NCBI GenBank assembly: GCA_949127695.1
Contig: CASBQH010000403.1
Span: 1 to 20,230, forward strand
Source: Synechococcales cyanobacterium PMM_0073
GTDB lineage: Bacteria > Cyanobacteriota > Cyanobacteriia > Elainellales > Elainellaceae
Reading direction: 5' to 3'
Length of the DNA stretch: 20,230 nucleotides
A model generated the notes under the pieces. It did not search any database. It was not told where the DNA came from and saw only the letters and a program-made list of their open reading frames with translations. Positions 6,594 through 13,915 of this stretch are shown here, in pieces (positions within the stretch are counted from its first letter, which is position 1; each line of letters begins with the position of its first letter). A program made the position numbers and the translations under genes.

Positions 6594-8177
6594 ATGCGTA
6601 TTTTATTGGTGTATCCGCGATTTCCCCAAAGCTACTGGTCATTTGAGCAGGCGTTGGCGCTGGTTAACCGGAAAGCCCTGTTGCCGCCCTTGGGATTGGT
6701 CACGGTTGCCGCGATTCTACCTCAGGATTGGGAGTATCGCCTGGTTGATCGCAACATTCGAGATGTAACAGCCGCTGAATGGGGCTGGGCTGATCTGGTG
6801 ATCATGTCGGGGATGATTGTCCAGAAGGCGGATTTTGCGGCTCAAATTCAGCTGGCCAAGCAATATGGCAAGCCGGTGGCAGTAGGCGGCCCCTACGCCA
6901 GCTCGCTGCCTGATGAAGTCCAAGGCTTTGGCGCAGACTATTTAATTTTAGGCGAAGGCGAAATCACGCTGCCGCTGTTTGTCGAGGCGCTGGCAAACGG
7001 CAAAACCAGCGGTCGCTTCACCACCGAAGAAAAGCCCGATGTCACCACAACGCCAGTTCCGCGCTTTGATCTGCTAGAACTCGATGCCTATGATAATATG
7101 TCGGTGCAGTTTTCGCGCGGCTGCCCGTTCCAGTGCGAGTTCTGCGATATTATCATTCTCTATGGCCGCAAGCCGCGCACCAAAACGCCAGCTCAGCTCC
7201 TGGCCGAACTCCAGTGCCTCTACGATCTAGGCTGGCGGCGCAGCATCTTCTTAGTCGATGACAACTTCATTGGCAATAAGCGCAACGGCAAGCTGCTGCT
7301 GCGCGAGCTTAAAACCTGGATGGCAGAGCATGATCACCCGTTCTTCCTCAATACCGAAGCCTCGATTGACCTAGCTCAAGACGACGAAATGCTAGAGCTG
7401 ATGGCAGACTGCAACTTCAACGCCGTTTTTCTGGGCATCGAAACGCCAGATACCGACAGTCTAGCTGTCACCAAAAAATTCCAAAATATCCGCGACCCGC
7501 TGAGCGAATCTGTCCAGAAGATCATGCGCTACGGGCTGCGGGTGACGGCAGGCTTTATCATCGGCTTTGACGGCGAAAAGCCAGGAGCGGGTGAGCGGGT
7601 GATTCAGTTTGTGGAAGAGACGGCGATCTCGCTGGCGATGTTTAGTATGTTGCAGGTGCTGCCCGGTACGGCGCTGGAAACCAGGCTGAAGCAGGAAGGC
7701 CGAATGCTGATGGGTGAGGAAAGCGGCAATATTAACCAGACAACGCTGATGAACTTTTTGCCGAGCCGTCCGATTGAAACAATCGCCCAAGAATATATTC
7801 AGGCGTTTTGGCAGCTTTATGATCCGCAAAAGTATCTCGACCGCACCTACCGTCAGTTTTTGCTAATGGGCGAACCCCGCAACAAGGCTAAGCTGCGAAC
7901 CCCTAGCTGGGTCGTAATTCGAGCGATGCTGATCATCTTCTGGCGGCAGGGTGTCTTGCGTAAAACCCGCTGGAGCTTCTGGCGATATCTGCTGCATATT
8001 ATGCAGGCCAAGCCCAAAAACTGGCAGTACTATCTCTCAATCTGCGCGCTGGGCGAGCATTTCCTGGAGTATCGGCAACTGGTGCGGCAGCAGATTGAGC
8101 AGCAGCTGGCCGAATATCTGAGGCTCAAGGCCGCTCAGGATCAGCAGGCTGAATCAGAGAAGACGTTTGCAGCTTAA
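6594..8177 (+). CDS. B12-binding-type radical SAM protein with DUF4070-like C-terminus (HpnP-like)
   Basis: 527 residues. Residues 1-145 form a cobalamin-binding-type Rossmann domain (MRILLVYPRFP, PLGLVTVAAIL, GGPYASSLPDEV, GADYLILGEGE) but lack a DxHxxG cobalamin-ligand motif, as in other class B members. The radical SAM core holds the cluster motif CPFQCEFC (Cys 177, 181, 184), followed by VDDNFIGNK, FLNTEASID and FLGIETPD. The C-terminal 170 residues match the DUF4070-type extension (Arg- and Trp-rich, about residues 400-510). This architecture is shared by HpnP, the hopanoid C-2 methylase of cyanobacteria, and by several cyanobacterial paralogues of unknown function. A methyltransferase acting on a lipid-like substrate is therefore plausible but unproven. 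No hopanoid gene is nearby. The gene is monocistronic, with a palindrome before it and a terminator after it. Confidence 0.88.
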   Translation: MRILLVYPRFPQSYWSFEQALALVNRKALLPPLGLVTVAAILPQDWEYRLVDRNIRDVTAAEWGWADLVIMSGMIVQKADFAAQIQLAKQYGKPVAVGGPYASSLPDEVQGFGADYLILGEGEITLPLFVEALANGKTSGRFTTEEKPDVTTTPVPRFDLLELDAYDNMSVQFSRGCPFQCEFCDIIILYGRKPRTKTPAQLLAELQCLYDLGWRRSIFLVDDNFIGNKRNGKLLLRELKTWMAEHDHPFFLNTEASIDLAQDDEMLELMADCNFNAVFLGIETPDTDSLAVTKKFQNIRDPLSESVQKIMRYGLRVTAGFIIGFDGEKPGAGERVIQFVEETAISLAMFSMLQVLPGTALETRLKQEGRMLMGEESGNINQTTLMNFLPSRPIETIAQEYIQAFWQLYDPQKYLDRTYRQFLLMGEPRNKAKLRTPSWVVIRAMLIIFWRQGVLRKTRWSFWRYLLHIMQAKPKNWQYYLSICALGEHFLEYRQLVRQQIEQQLAEYLRLKAAQDQQAESEKTFAA

Positions 8178-8197
8178 TTTGCAGCTTAATTTGCAGC
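8166..8197. repeat. 12-bp tandem repeat carrying the stop codon of the radical SAM gene
   Basis: TTTGCAGCTTAA occurs twice in tandem, followed by a partial third copy (TTTGCAGC). The first copy supplies the last residues and the TAA stop. Confidence 0.8.
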
Positions 8198-8229
8198 ATT
8201 GGCTCAGTCAAGTCGGTAATTCTAGAGCG

Positions 8230-8262
8230 GGGTGCAGTTTAAACAGCTGCACCTGTTTTTTT
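8230..8262 (+). terminator. Rho-independent terminator of the radical SAM gene
   Basis: GGTGCAG (8231-8237) pairs with CTGCACC (8247-8253) over a nine-base loop and is followed within two bases by a run of seven Ts. It sits about 50 bases after the stop codon. Confidence 0.8.
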
Positions 8263-8431
8263 GAGGTTTTGAGCTGAAGCCTGCATGGCTTGCTCTGTCT
8301 AAGGGTATAAATTTTCAGCAGCTAGATACATTCTTAAAAGATGCTGATACAGTCAAAGAAATCTCGAATTTGATCAACTGGAGCAGGATTGCTAGAGGTC
8401 GTTAATCTATAGCAACGGGGATGTTTCGTAA

Positions 8432-8589
8432 ATGACTCCGCGCCCGCAGTTTGAGGGGCGAGAATATGCTGGCAGCAGCAAGCAAGCCGGAAAGTGACGC
8501 TGATTACAGGTGGTGGCAGCGGGATTGGCTCTGCTGTCGCAGTGGCTTTTGCCAAAGAATGTCAACGGTTAGGTGAACAATCTATTTAG
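8432..8589 (+). pseudogene. Remnant of a short-chain dehydrogenase (SDR) gene, frameshifted and truncated
   Basis: The ATG at 8432 opens MTPRPQFEGREYAGSSKQAGK, the characteristic leader of the YghA/YhdF-type SDR family (usually MxPRPxxGxxxYxGSGxLxGK). The frame then reaches TGA at 8495. In a second frame, from 8491, the protein continues exactly where the family would: KVTLITGGGSGIGSAVAVAFAKE, the Rossmann TGxxxGIG motif of classical SDRs. A single-base loss near 8490 explains the shift. The similarity stops after AFAKE, and the frame ends at TAG 8587. Only about 45 of some 285 expected residues remain, with no Tyr-x-x-x-Lys catalytic site, so the piece is non-functional. The gene was truncated by deletion, leaving DUF2231 directly downstream. 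Confidence 0.75.
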
Positions 8590-8610
8590 CTGGCTTGATT
8601 CAAAAAACAC

Positions 8611-8615
8611 AGGAG
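8611..8615 (+). promoter_or_regulatory. Strong Shine-Dalgarno sequence of the DUF2231 gene
   Basis: AGGAG lies seven bases before the ATG at 8623. Most genes in this window lack so clear a site, which supports this start. Confidence 0.7.
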
Positions 8616-8622
8616 ATCTCGT

Positions 8623-9144
8623 ATGACACAAACGCCCAACATTCCGCCGATTATTGAAAGCGACGACAAAGAATATCGCGATTCAGGTGTGCCCAGCACG
8701 GTTGCCATTGCCGGACATCCGTTTCATCCGCTGCTGGTCACGTTTCCGATTGCATTTTTGACCGCTGCTCTGCCAACTGACTTGGCCTACTGGTTTACAG
8801 AAGATGCCTTCTGGGCCAAAGTTTCAGTCTGGCTAATTGGGGCTGGCATTGTCACCGGACTGATTGCGGCTGTGACAGGCTTGCTAGACTTTTTAAGAAT
8901 CGAACGAGTCCGGCAGCATAGCGCGGGCTGGCTGCATATGTCTGGGAACGTGGTGGCGCTATTGCTTTCGTCAGTCAATTTAGCGGTACGACTGGCTGAC
9001 CCGGCGGCGGCAGTTGTGCCGATTGGGCTGATCTTGTCAGCTATCGTGGCAACTCTATTGGGCGTCACGGGCTGGTATGGCGCTGAGCTAATCTATCGGC
9101 ATAAGGTGGCGGTGATTGGCTACGGCCCTAATCACCGTCCCTGA
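8623..9144 (+). CDS. DUF2231-family membrane protein
   Basis: 173 residues with a hydrophilic first 30 and then four hydrophobic segments (about 38-57, 67-90, 104-122 and 128-150). The motif GHPFHPLLVTFPIAFLTAALPTD at the first helix, and GLLDFLRIERVRQHSAGWLH before the third, are the conserved core of DUF2231. The paired histidines (GHPFHP and the H of AGWLH) suggest metal or haem binding in the membrane, which has been proposed for the family but is not shown here. The N-terminal STVAIAGHP is typical of cyanobacterial members. The start has a good Shine-Dalgarno sequence. The next gene begins about 90 bases later on the same strand. Confidence 0.88.
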   Translation: MTQTPNIPPIIESDDKEYRDSGVPSTVAIAGHPFHPLLVTFPIAFLTAALPTDLAYWFTEDAFWAKVSVWLIGAGIVTGLIAAVTGLLDFLRIERVRQHSAGWLHMSGNVVALLLSSVNLAVRLADPAAAVVPIGLILSAIVATLLGVTGWYGAELIYRHKVAVIGYGPNHRP

Positions 9145-9236
9145 TAGTCTCCCTCAAGATGCTGTGATCCGCTTGGGTGGGCAAGACTGCTAAATTCTGT
9201 CATACTCTGAATCAACAGCTGTTGGACAGTATCCGC

Positions 9237-10181
9237 ATGAATCGCCCGCCTTCGGATTCTTCTCATTCATCTTCTCTGCCGCTGGCTGCTAATTCTTCCG
9301 CCAGCAGTTTGAGAATACTCAGCATTTTCTTACTGGGTCTAGGATTGGGCACGCTAGCCGCAGCCGGACTGATGCCGAAACCCAGTCCGATTAGTACTGG
9401 ATATCTAGGTTCAATCCAGGCTTCGCAGAGCCGCAGCCAGCCCCATGCTGAGCTTACGGCATCGGCAGTGAAGCTAGCTGATGTTTCTAGCGCTACAGTC
9501 TGTGTCAAAACTCCAAAAGGTCCGGGCGAGCAGGCTTGTGCCTCTGGTGTCTCGATTGATCCGCAGCTAGTTGGCCTCGACCCGGCGGCAGGCGCAGTCG
9601 TCTTGACGAACTATCACGTCATTATGGATATGGGCAATCGTCCGCCGCTGCAATTGGGCGGGCGGGGCGAGATTTTTTCGGCTGAAATCATTCGGACTTC
9701 TCCCGAATTTGATCTCGCGCTTTTGCGGGTGCCCAGCGCTCAGTTTCCGATTGCCGCGCTAGCCGAAACTTCTCCGGCGCAGGGCACAGCCGTCCGAGCC
9801 ATCGGCTTCCCCAACGACCAGCCGCTCACCATCAAAAATTCGTCGCTGCTGGGCAAGACTCAAAACTGTCTGGCCGTTTCTCCCTGCTTAGCCTTGCAGC
9901 AGGGCACCATTACCTTCGGCAATTCTGGTGGGCCTCTAGAAGCGAACGGTCAGGTGATCGGAATTACACAGGGCGAAATCGAAGATGAGCTTGCCATTCC
10001 GGTGGAGCAGATCCGGCAGTTTTTGGCAGGTCAACAGCCTGCGCGTTCGGCCTCGCCTCAGTTTAATTCAGCTGATCCGGGGCTTGGCTCTGGCTATCCT
10101 CCTATGCCAGAATACATGCCAGAACCCATGCCTGACTATTACATGCAAGAGCCTGCCTACGCTCCCTATCCAGCCTGGTAG
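9237..10181 (+). CDS. Membrane-anchored trypsin-like serine protease
   Basis: 314 residues from the ATG at 9237; an in-frame GTG at 9177 would add 20 residues of poor quality and was not chosen. A Ser-rich cytoplasmic head precedes one hydrophobic helix (about 27-46), so the protease domain should be exported. The catalytic triad is visible: His 127 in LTNYHVI, Asp 159 in EFDLALLRV and Ser 230 in FGNSGGPL. This is the S1 trypsin-like/HtrA arrangement, but there is no PDZ domain. Four cysteines (89, 101, 211, 217) could form disulfides in the periplasm. The last 30 residues are Pro-, Met- and Tyr-rich (MPEYMPEPMPDYY), an unusual tail that may bind a wall or membrane partner. The TPR gene follows 38 bases later and may be co-transcribed. 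Confidence 0.87.
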   Translation: MNRPPSDSSHSSSLPLAANSSASSLRILSIFLLGLGLGTLAAAGLMPKPSPISTGYLGSIQASQSRSQPHAELTASAVKLADVSSATVCVKTPKGPGEQACASGVSIDPQLVGLDPAAGAVVLTNYHVIMDMGNRPPLQLGGRGEIFSAEIIRTSPEFDLALLRVPSAQFPIAALAETSPAQGTAVRAIGFPNDQPLTIKNSSLLGKTQNCLAVSPCLALQQGTITFGNSGGPLEANGQVIGITQGEIEDELAIPVEQIRQFLAGQQPARSASPQFNSADPGLGSGYPPMPEYMPEPMPDYYMQEPAYAPYPAW

Positions 10182-10219
10182 TGACTTAGCATATCTTCAA
10201 CCCTGCTGCTAGCGATCCC

Positions 10220-10957
10220 ATGTTTGTTTACCTTGCGGTTGCGCCCATGACTTCCTCTGCGCTAATTCATCTTCTGGGCGCAGGGGGAATTATGCTGGCC
10301 GCAGCGACTCTAGCTGAGTGGCTCAAGCGCCGCCAGCCTCAGCCCGCTGCTGTCTTCCCCAGGCTGAGCGGCCTGATGCAGCCGTTGCAGTGGGTTAATC
10401 ATGCCAAACGAGTGGAGCGCTCAGGTGACTATGAGGCTGCTGTCTCTCTCTATGACAAAGCGCTGCTTCAGCATCCGGCTGACTTTCGGCTGTGGCATGA
10501 GCGCGGGCTGCTGCTGGCCAAGCTCCAGCGCTTTGATGCAGCGATTGCCAGCTATGATCGGGCTTACGAACTTCAGCCCCAGCAGCGCGATCTGGCGCAT
10601 GAGCGCGGCGATGCCCTGCTGCAAATGGGGCGCTACAGCGAGGCGATTGACAGCTTCGATGTTTTTTTGCAATATGCGCCCCAGAATGGGCATGTGCTGG
10701 CTGACCGAGGCTTTGCGCTCATGCAGCTAGGCTGCTATCAGGAGGCGCTCCGATCACTTGAACGTGCTTTACATCAGCGCTGGGAACCCGGCGTGCAGGT
10801 GCAGGCGCGCCGTTATCAAATTGAGGCACTGCGGCGCTCAGGGCAGCTAGAGGCGGCGCTTGCCGTGGCTCAGCTCGCCGTGAAGCAGCATCCAGATCGC
10901 CAGTTTGAGGCGCAGTATGCCGCGCTACAAAAAGCCCTGGGTCATGATTGCGGCTGA
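10220..10957 (+). CDS. Membrane-anchored TPR protein
   Basis: 245 residues. A hydrophobic N-terminal segment (about 10-32) is followed by a basic stretch KRRQPQP, as in a single-pass anchor. From about residue 60 there are at least four 34-residue tetratricopeptide repeats: AKRVERSGDYEAAVSLYDKA, ERGLLLAKLQRFDAAIASYD, ERGDALLQMGRYSEAIDSFD and DRGFALMQLGCYQEALRSLE. A weaker helix pair follows near the C-terminus. TPR arrays bind other proteins, and the partner cannot be read from the sequence. A Met at residue 10 is an alternative start. Close spacing to the protease suggests a common transcript. Confidence 0.85.
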   Translation: MFVYLAVAPMTSSALIHLLGAGGIMLAAATLAEWLKRRQPQPAAVFPRLSGLMQPLQWVNHAKRVERSGDYEAAVSLYDKALLQHPADFRLWHERGLLLAKLQRFDAAIASYDRAYELQPQQRDLAHERGDALLQMGRYSEAIDSFDVFLQYAPQNGHVLADRGFALMQLGCYQEALRSLERALHQRWEPGVQVQARRYQIEALRRSGQLEAALAVAQLAVKQHPDRQFEAQYAALQKALGHDCG

Positions 10958-10990
10958 ATCTTCGCAAATCTCTGAGTTGATCAATAGTTG

Positions 10991-11018
10991 ACCTCACTAA
11001 ATCTCTATGCTGTGAGGT
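10991..11018. other. Inverted repeat after the TPR gene, candidate terminator or operator
   Basis: ACCTCAC and GTGAGGT are perfect complements separated by 14 bases, 34 bases after the TPR stop. No T-run follows, so a role as terminator is uncertain. Confidence 0.35.
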
Positions 11019-11065
11019 ATCGTCAGAATGCCCTGAATCAAGTATCATAAAATTACTATGAAATA

Positions 11066-11094
11066 TTGGTTCATCATTACATTAAATCTATGCT
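11066..11094 (+). promoter_or_regulatory. Possible promoter of the mrp operon
   Basis: TTGGTT (11066-11071) and TATGCT (11089-11094) are separated by exactly 17 bases in an AT-rich stretch, giving a leader of roughly 120 bases before the mrpC ATG. The leader contains the GTGA microsatellite at about 11140. Confidence 0.35.
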
Positions 11095-11138
11095 TCTAAA
11101 AATAGCAGTTTGAGGTGAATTGAGCTGATCGACGGGTG

Positions 11139-11157
11139 GGTGAGTGAGTGAGTGAGG
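11139..11157. repeat. GTGA microsatellite in the mrp leader
   Basis: A run of four to five GTGA/GGTG units lies about 70 bases before the first mrp start codon. Short, but in a position where slippage could alter the 5' leader. Confidence 0.55.
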
Positions 11158-11225
11158 CAGTCTGAGCTTTAGGCTGGCTGTAAGTTTAGTTAATTTCATT
11201 GTTAATTCCACTGTTCACAACTTTT

Positions 11226-11579
11226 ATGCTAGAAGCTTTTGTTCTGATTACGATCATCTGCGGGTTTTTTGGCATCATCTTTAAAAAAAATCTGTTGATG
11301 AAGATTATTTCCATGGATGTGATGAGTACTGGAGTCGTTGCCTATTACGTTTTAATTGCCGCACGCAGTGGTCTATTCACGCCAATCCTGGCCGATTTTA
11401 GCGCTGCTTCACCTGCTTCGCCCGTCGCATACGCTGATCCGGTTCCTCAGGCGGTTATTCTAACGGCAATTGTGATTGGCTTTTCAATTCAGGCGCTGAT
11501 GCTAGTTGGCGTCATGAAGCTGTCGCATGATAATCCGACGCTAGAGATCAGTCAGGTTGAGCTAAACAATACGCCATGA
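11226..11579 (+). CDS. mrpC: Mrp-type cation/proton antiporter subunit C
   Basis: 117 residues from the ATG at 11226; an in-frame TTG at 11199 would add nine residues. The protein is a NuoK-like three-helix subunit: helices at about 2-20, 25-47 and 72-95, with FFGIIFKKNLLMKIISMDVMSTGV before the second helix and PQAVILTAIVIGFSIQALMLVGVMKL forming the third. This matches MrpC/MnhC, which are about 110-120 residues. It opens a run of seven genes joined by short overlaps; its stop overlaps the mrpD start by four bases (ATGA). The complex exchanges Na+ (or another cation) for H+ across the cytoplasmic membrane. Confidence 0.88.
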   Translation: MLEAFVLITIICGFFGIIFKKNLLMKIISMDVMSTGVVAYYVLIAARSGLFTPILADFSAASPASPVAYADPVPQAVILTAIVIGFSIQALMLVGVMKLSHDNPTLEISQVELNNTP

Positions 11580-13003
11580 ACAGTCTGACGATTGTCTGGA
11601 TCGCCTTACCGTTCTTTTTAGGGTTTGTTGTTTATCTAATTCCGCGTCTAGATCGCTACCTTGCCCTAGCGACAGGCTTAGCCTCTGCAACCTACGCGCT
11701 GCTGCTGTTTTTGGCGGCTTCGCCGCTGCGGCTCCAGCTGCTTGATCAGTTTGGGGTAACGCTGCTGCTCGACTCGCTCAGCGGCTACTTTATTCTGACC
11801 AACGCGCTGGTGACAATGGCTGTGGTGCTTTACTGCTGGAGCAGCGACAAGACTGCGTTTTTTTACGCACAGCTGATCATCCTGCATGGCAGTGTAAACG
11901 CCGCCTTTGCCTGCACAGATTTTATTAGTCTTTACGTGGCTTTAGAGGTCAGCGGCATTGCGGCATCGCTGCTGATTGCCTACCCGCGTACCGATCGCTC
12001 AATTTGGGTGGCGCTGCGCTATCTGTTTGTCAGCAATACGGCCATGCTGTTCTATTTGGTGGGCGCAGTGCTGGTTTATCAATCTAGCCACACCTTTAGC
12101 TTTGTTGGCCTGCGTCAAGCTCCGCCGGAAGCTCTAGCGCTGATTTTTATGGGGCTGCTGGTGAAGGGCGGCGTGTTTGTCTCTGGGCTATGGCTGCCCC
12201 TGACCCACTCTGAGTCAGAAACGCCCGTCTCTGCCATGCTGTCGGGCGCAGTCGTGAAGGCTGGCGTCTATCCGCTGGTGCGAGCCGCGCTAGAGGTGGA
12301 GGAGCTAGATCCGTTAATTCGCAGCTTTGGTGTTGGAACAGCTCTGCTGGGCGTAGCCTACGCGGTATTTGAAAAAGACACCAAGCGAATGCTGGCCTTT
12401 CACACCGTTTCGCAGCTCGGCTTTATCCTGGCAGCGCCAGAGGTAGGCGGCTTCTATGCGCTAACGCATGGACTGGTCAAGTCAGCGCTGTTTCTAATTG
12501 CCGGATCTTTGCCCAGCCGCAGCCTCAAAGACTTGCAGCATCAGCCGATTGATGCGCGGATCTGGCTGGCGCTGGCTGTAGCGAGCTTTTCAATCTCAGG
12601 GTTCCCGCTGCTCTCTGGCTTTGGTGCCAAGGTTTTGACGATGCAGAGTTTGGCATCCTGGCAGGTGATTGCCATGAATTTGGCGGCTTTGGGGACGGCG
12701 ATCTCGTTTGCCAAATTTATCTTTCTGCCAAGCGGCGGGGAGCAAGCGGTAAAACCTGGGTTTTGGCTAGCCTTGGGGCTGCTGCTGGGCGGGTTGGTGG
12801 CGGCCAATCTGGTCTACATTGAAGCCTATACGGTGGCCAATATTATCAAGCCTCTGGCAATCATTGCAGCGGGTTGGCTGCTGTATTGGCTGCTGTTTCG
12901 CCGTCTTACGGTCAAGTTACCAAGGCTGCTGGAGCAATTTGATCATCTGATTGGCGTGATGAGCCTGAGCTTGGTGCTGCTGTTTTGGATGGTGCTGGCA
13001 TGA
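11576..13003 (+). CDS. mrpD: Mrp-type antiporter subunit D (NuoN/NdhD-like)
   Basis: 475 residues and about 13-14 helices, the proton-translocating class shared with NuoL/M/N. The conserved charged residues of the channel are present: Glu 124 in YVALEVSG, Lys 197 in LVKGGVFVSGLWLP, Lys 228 in GAVVKAGVYPLVR and Lys 302 in THGLVKSALFLIAG. The motif THSESETPVSAMLSG is the usual HAxAPTPVSALLSG region. Length is close to that of MrpD (about 490). Only one such large subunit is encoded in this cluster, whereas the canonical Mrp has a second one in MrpA. It overlaps mrpC and mrpE by four bases each. Confidence 0.92.
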   Translation: MNSLTIVWIALPFFLGFVVYLIPRLDRYLALATGLASATYALLLFLAASPLRLQLLDQFGVTLLLDSLSGYFILTNALVTMAVVLYCWSSDKTAFFYAQLIILHGSVNAAFACTDFISLYVALEVSGIAASLLIAYPRTDRSIWVALRYLFVSNTAMLFYLVGAVLVYQSSHTFSFVGLRQAPPEALALIFMGLLVKGGVFVSGLWLPLTHSESETPVSAMLSGAVVKAGVYPLVRAALEVEELDPLIRSFGVGTALLGVAYAVFEKDTKRMLAFHTVSQLGFILAAPEVGGFYALTHGLVKSALFLIAGSLPSRSLKDLQHQPIDARIWLALAVASFSISGFPLLSGFGAKVLTMQSLASWQVIAMNLAALGTAISFAKFIFLPSGGEQAVKPGFWLALGLLLGGLVAANLVYIEAYTVANIIKPLAIIAAGWLLYWLLFRRLTVKLPRLLEQFDHLIGVMSLSLVLLFWMVLA

Positions 13004-13392
13004 TTGGACATTTGATATTCCGACTGGCAATTTGGTTCTTGCTCACGGCTAGCCTCAGCCCGATTAATATCCTGATTGGTTTTACTGTCGCGCTGCTCTT
13101 GCCGCGTCGCTACACCGAGCCAGCCACATTGCGAGACTGGCTGCAAGTGCTTTGGAAGATTCTGCTGGCGATTCCCCTTGCCTATTTTGAAGCCTTTGAA
13201 ATGATGGTTCGCCCGCATGATCAAGAAGATATTGTTCTAGAGCGCGTGCCATCTCAGCGTTCTCCCCAGCTGATCTTTTTAGATGTATTTTTAATCACCT
13301 TTACTCCCAAAACAATCGTGCTGAGATTTCACAATGATTGCTATGAAGTCCATCGGCTGCGGCCTAAGATTAGCCCCAGGAGCAAGCCATGA
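13000..13392 (+). CDS. mrpE: Mrp-type antiporter subunit E
   Basis: 130 residues starting at the ATG that overlaps the mrpD stop by four bases; a longer form from 12985 is less likely. Two hydrophobic segments lie at about 5-32 and 52-68, followed by a soluble domain. The segment LQVLWKILLAIPLAYFEAFEMMVRP and the later FLITFTPKTIVLRF (in other species TLTPGTVxLxV) are typical of MrpE/MnhE. The conserved threonine-proline of that strand is kept. MrpE supports assembly or activity of the complex in other bacteria. The stop overlaps mrpF by four bases. Confidence 0.88.
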   Translation: MIGHLIFRLAIWFLLTASLSPINILIGFTVALLLPRRYTEPATLRDWLQVLWKILLAIPLAYFEAFEMMVRPHDQEDIVLERVPSQRSPQLIFLDVFLITFTPKTIVLRFHNDCYEVHRLRPKISPRSKP

Positions 13393-13640
13393 CGCTGATT
13401 TTAATTGCGATGATTTTGGCGCTGCTGATTCCAATTTATGAAGCCTGCAAGGATGAAGATATTTGGCAGAAAATGTTGGCCTTAGCCAGCATTGCCACCA
13501 AAACGGCAATGATGAGTCTGTTTATTTCGGTCTTGCGAGACGACTGGATGATTGGAGTAGTTGCTGTAATTATCTTAAGCGTTGGCAATGCTGGGCTGAT
13601 GCTGTTGGCACATGTGATTCGACGGATGCATGAAGCATGA
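13389..13640 (+). CDS. mrpF: Mrp-type antiporter subunit F
   Basis: 83 residues with three hydrophobic segments (about 2-17, 28-48 and 52-78). It has the MrpF pattern: a short first helix, a charged turn (YEACKDEDIWQKMLAL, equivalent to RGPTxxDRxLAL), and two further helices ending in RRMHEA. It starts on the ATGA overlap with mrpE and ends on the ATGA overlap with mrpG. Typical MrpF length is 85-95 residues. Confidence 0.8.
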   Translation: MTLILIAMILALLIPIYEACKDEDIWQKMLALASIATKTAMMSLFISVLRDDWMIGVVAVIILSVGNAGLMLLAHVIRRMHEA

Positions 13641-13915
13641 TTAATTTCCTCAGCTATTTTTGTATGGGCGTAGGGCTACTGTTCTGGTTTTGGGGCACAG
13701 CCTACCTGCCGAGTCGGCGCTCTGTGCTGTTTAAGCTGCATATGCTATCGATCTCAGATACGCTTGGCTCAATTGCGATTGTGGTAGGGCTGCTGCTCAA
13801 AATCCCCGGCGAATAGCCCTTGCTAATTCTGGCCATTCTGACGCTCGCCGTCTGGAATACGACGCTGGGCTATGTCTTAGCTTACTGTGCCACCGGAGAC
13901 AAACCCCATGACTGA
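13637..13915 (+). pseudogene. mrpG: Mrp-type antiporter subunit G, interrupted by an in-frame TAG
   Basis: The reading frame starts on the four-base overlap with mrpF and would give 92 residues. It has the MrpG core: GTAYLPSRRSVLFKLHMLSISDTLGS, a second helix IAIVVGLLLKIPGE, and a third, PLLILAILTLAVWNTTLGYVLAYC. Codon 60 (13814-13816) is TAG, exactly between GE and PLLILAI, where related proteins have Trp (as I recall, REWPLLIL). A single G-to-A change in TGG would produce it. The sequence after the stop stays fully protein-like to the proper end at 13915, so the lesion is recent, a sequencing error, or read through. The remaining 59 residues lack the third helix. The final TGA overlaps the next start by eight bases. 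An in-frame TTG at 13820 could allow reinitiation. Confidence 0.85.

Larger units (their letters stand above)
8178..8622. other. Intergenic region with terminator and a gene remnant
   Basis: Contains the rest of the 12-bp repeat, the terminator at 8230-8262, an AT-rich stretch (8270-8430) with no recognisable gene, and the short-chain dehydrogenase remnant at 8432-8589. The ribosome-binding site AGGAG of the next gene is at 8611-8615. Confidence 0.6.

Noticed and set aside
10719..11048. Minus-strand open frame of 109 codons
   Set aside because: Mostly antisense to the TPR gene; no family resemblance.
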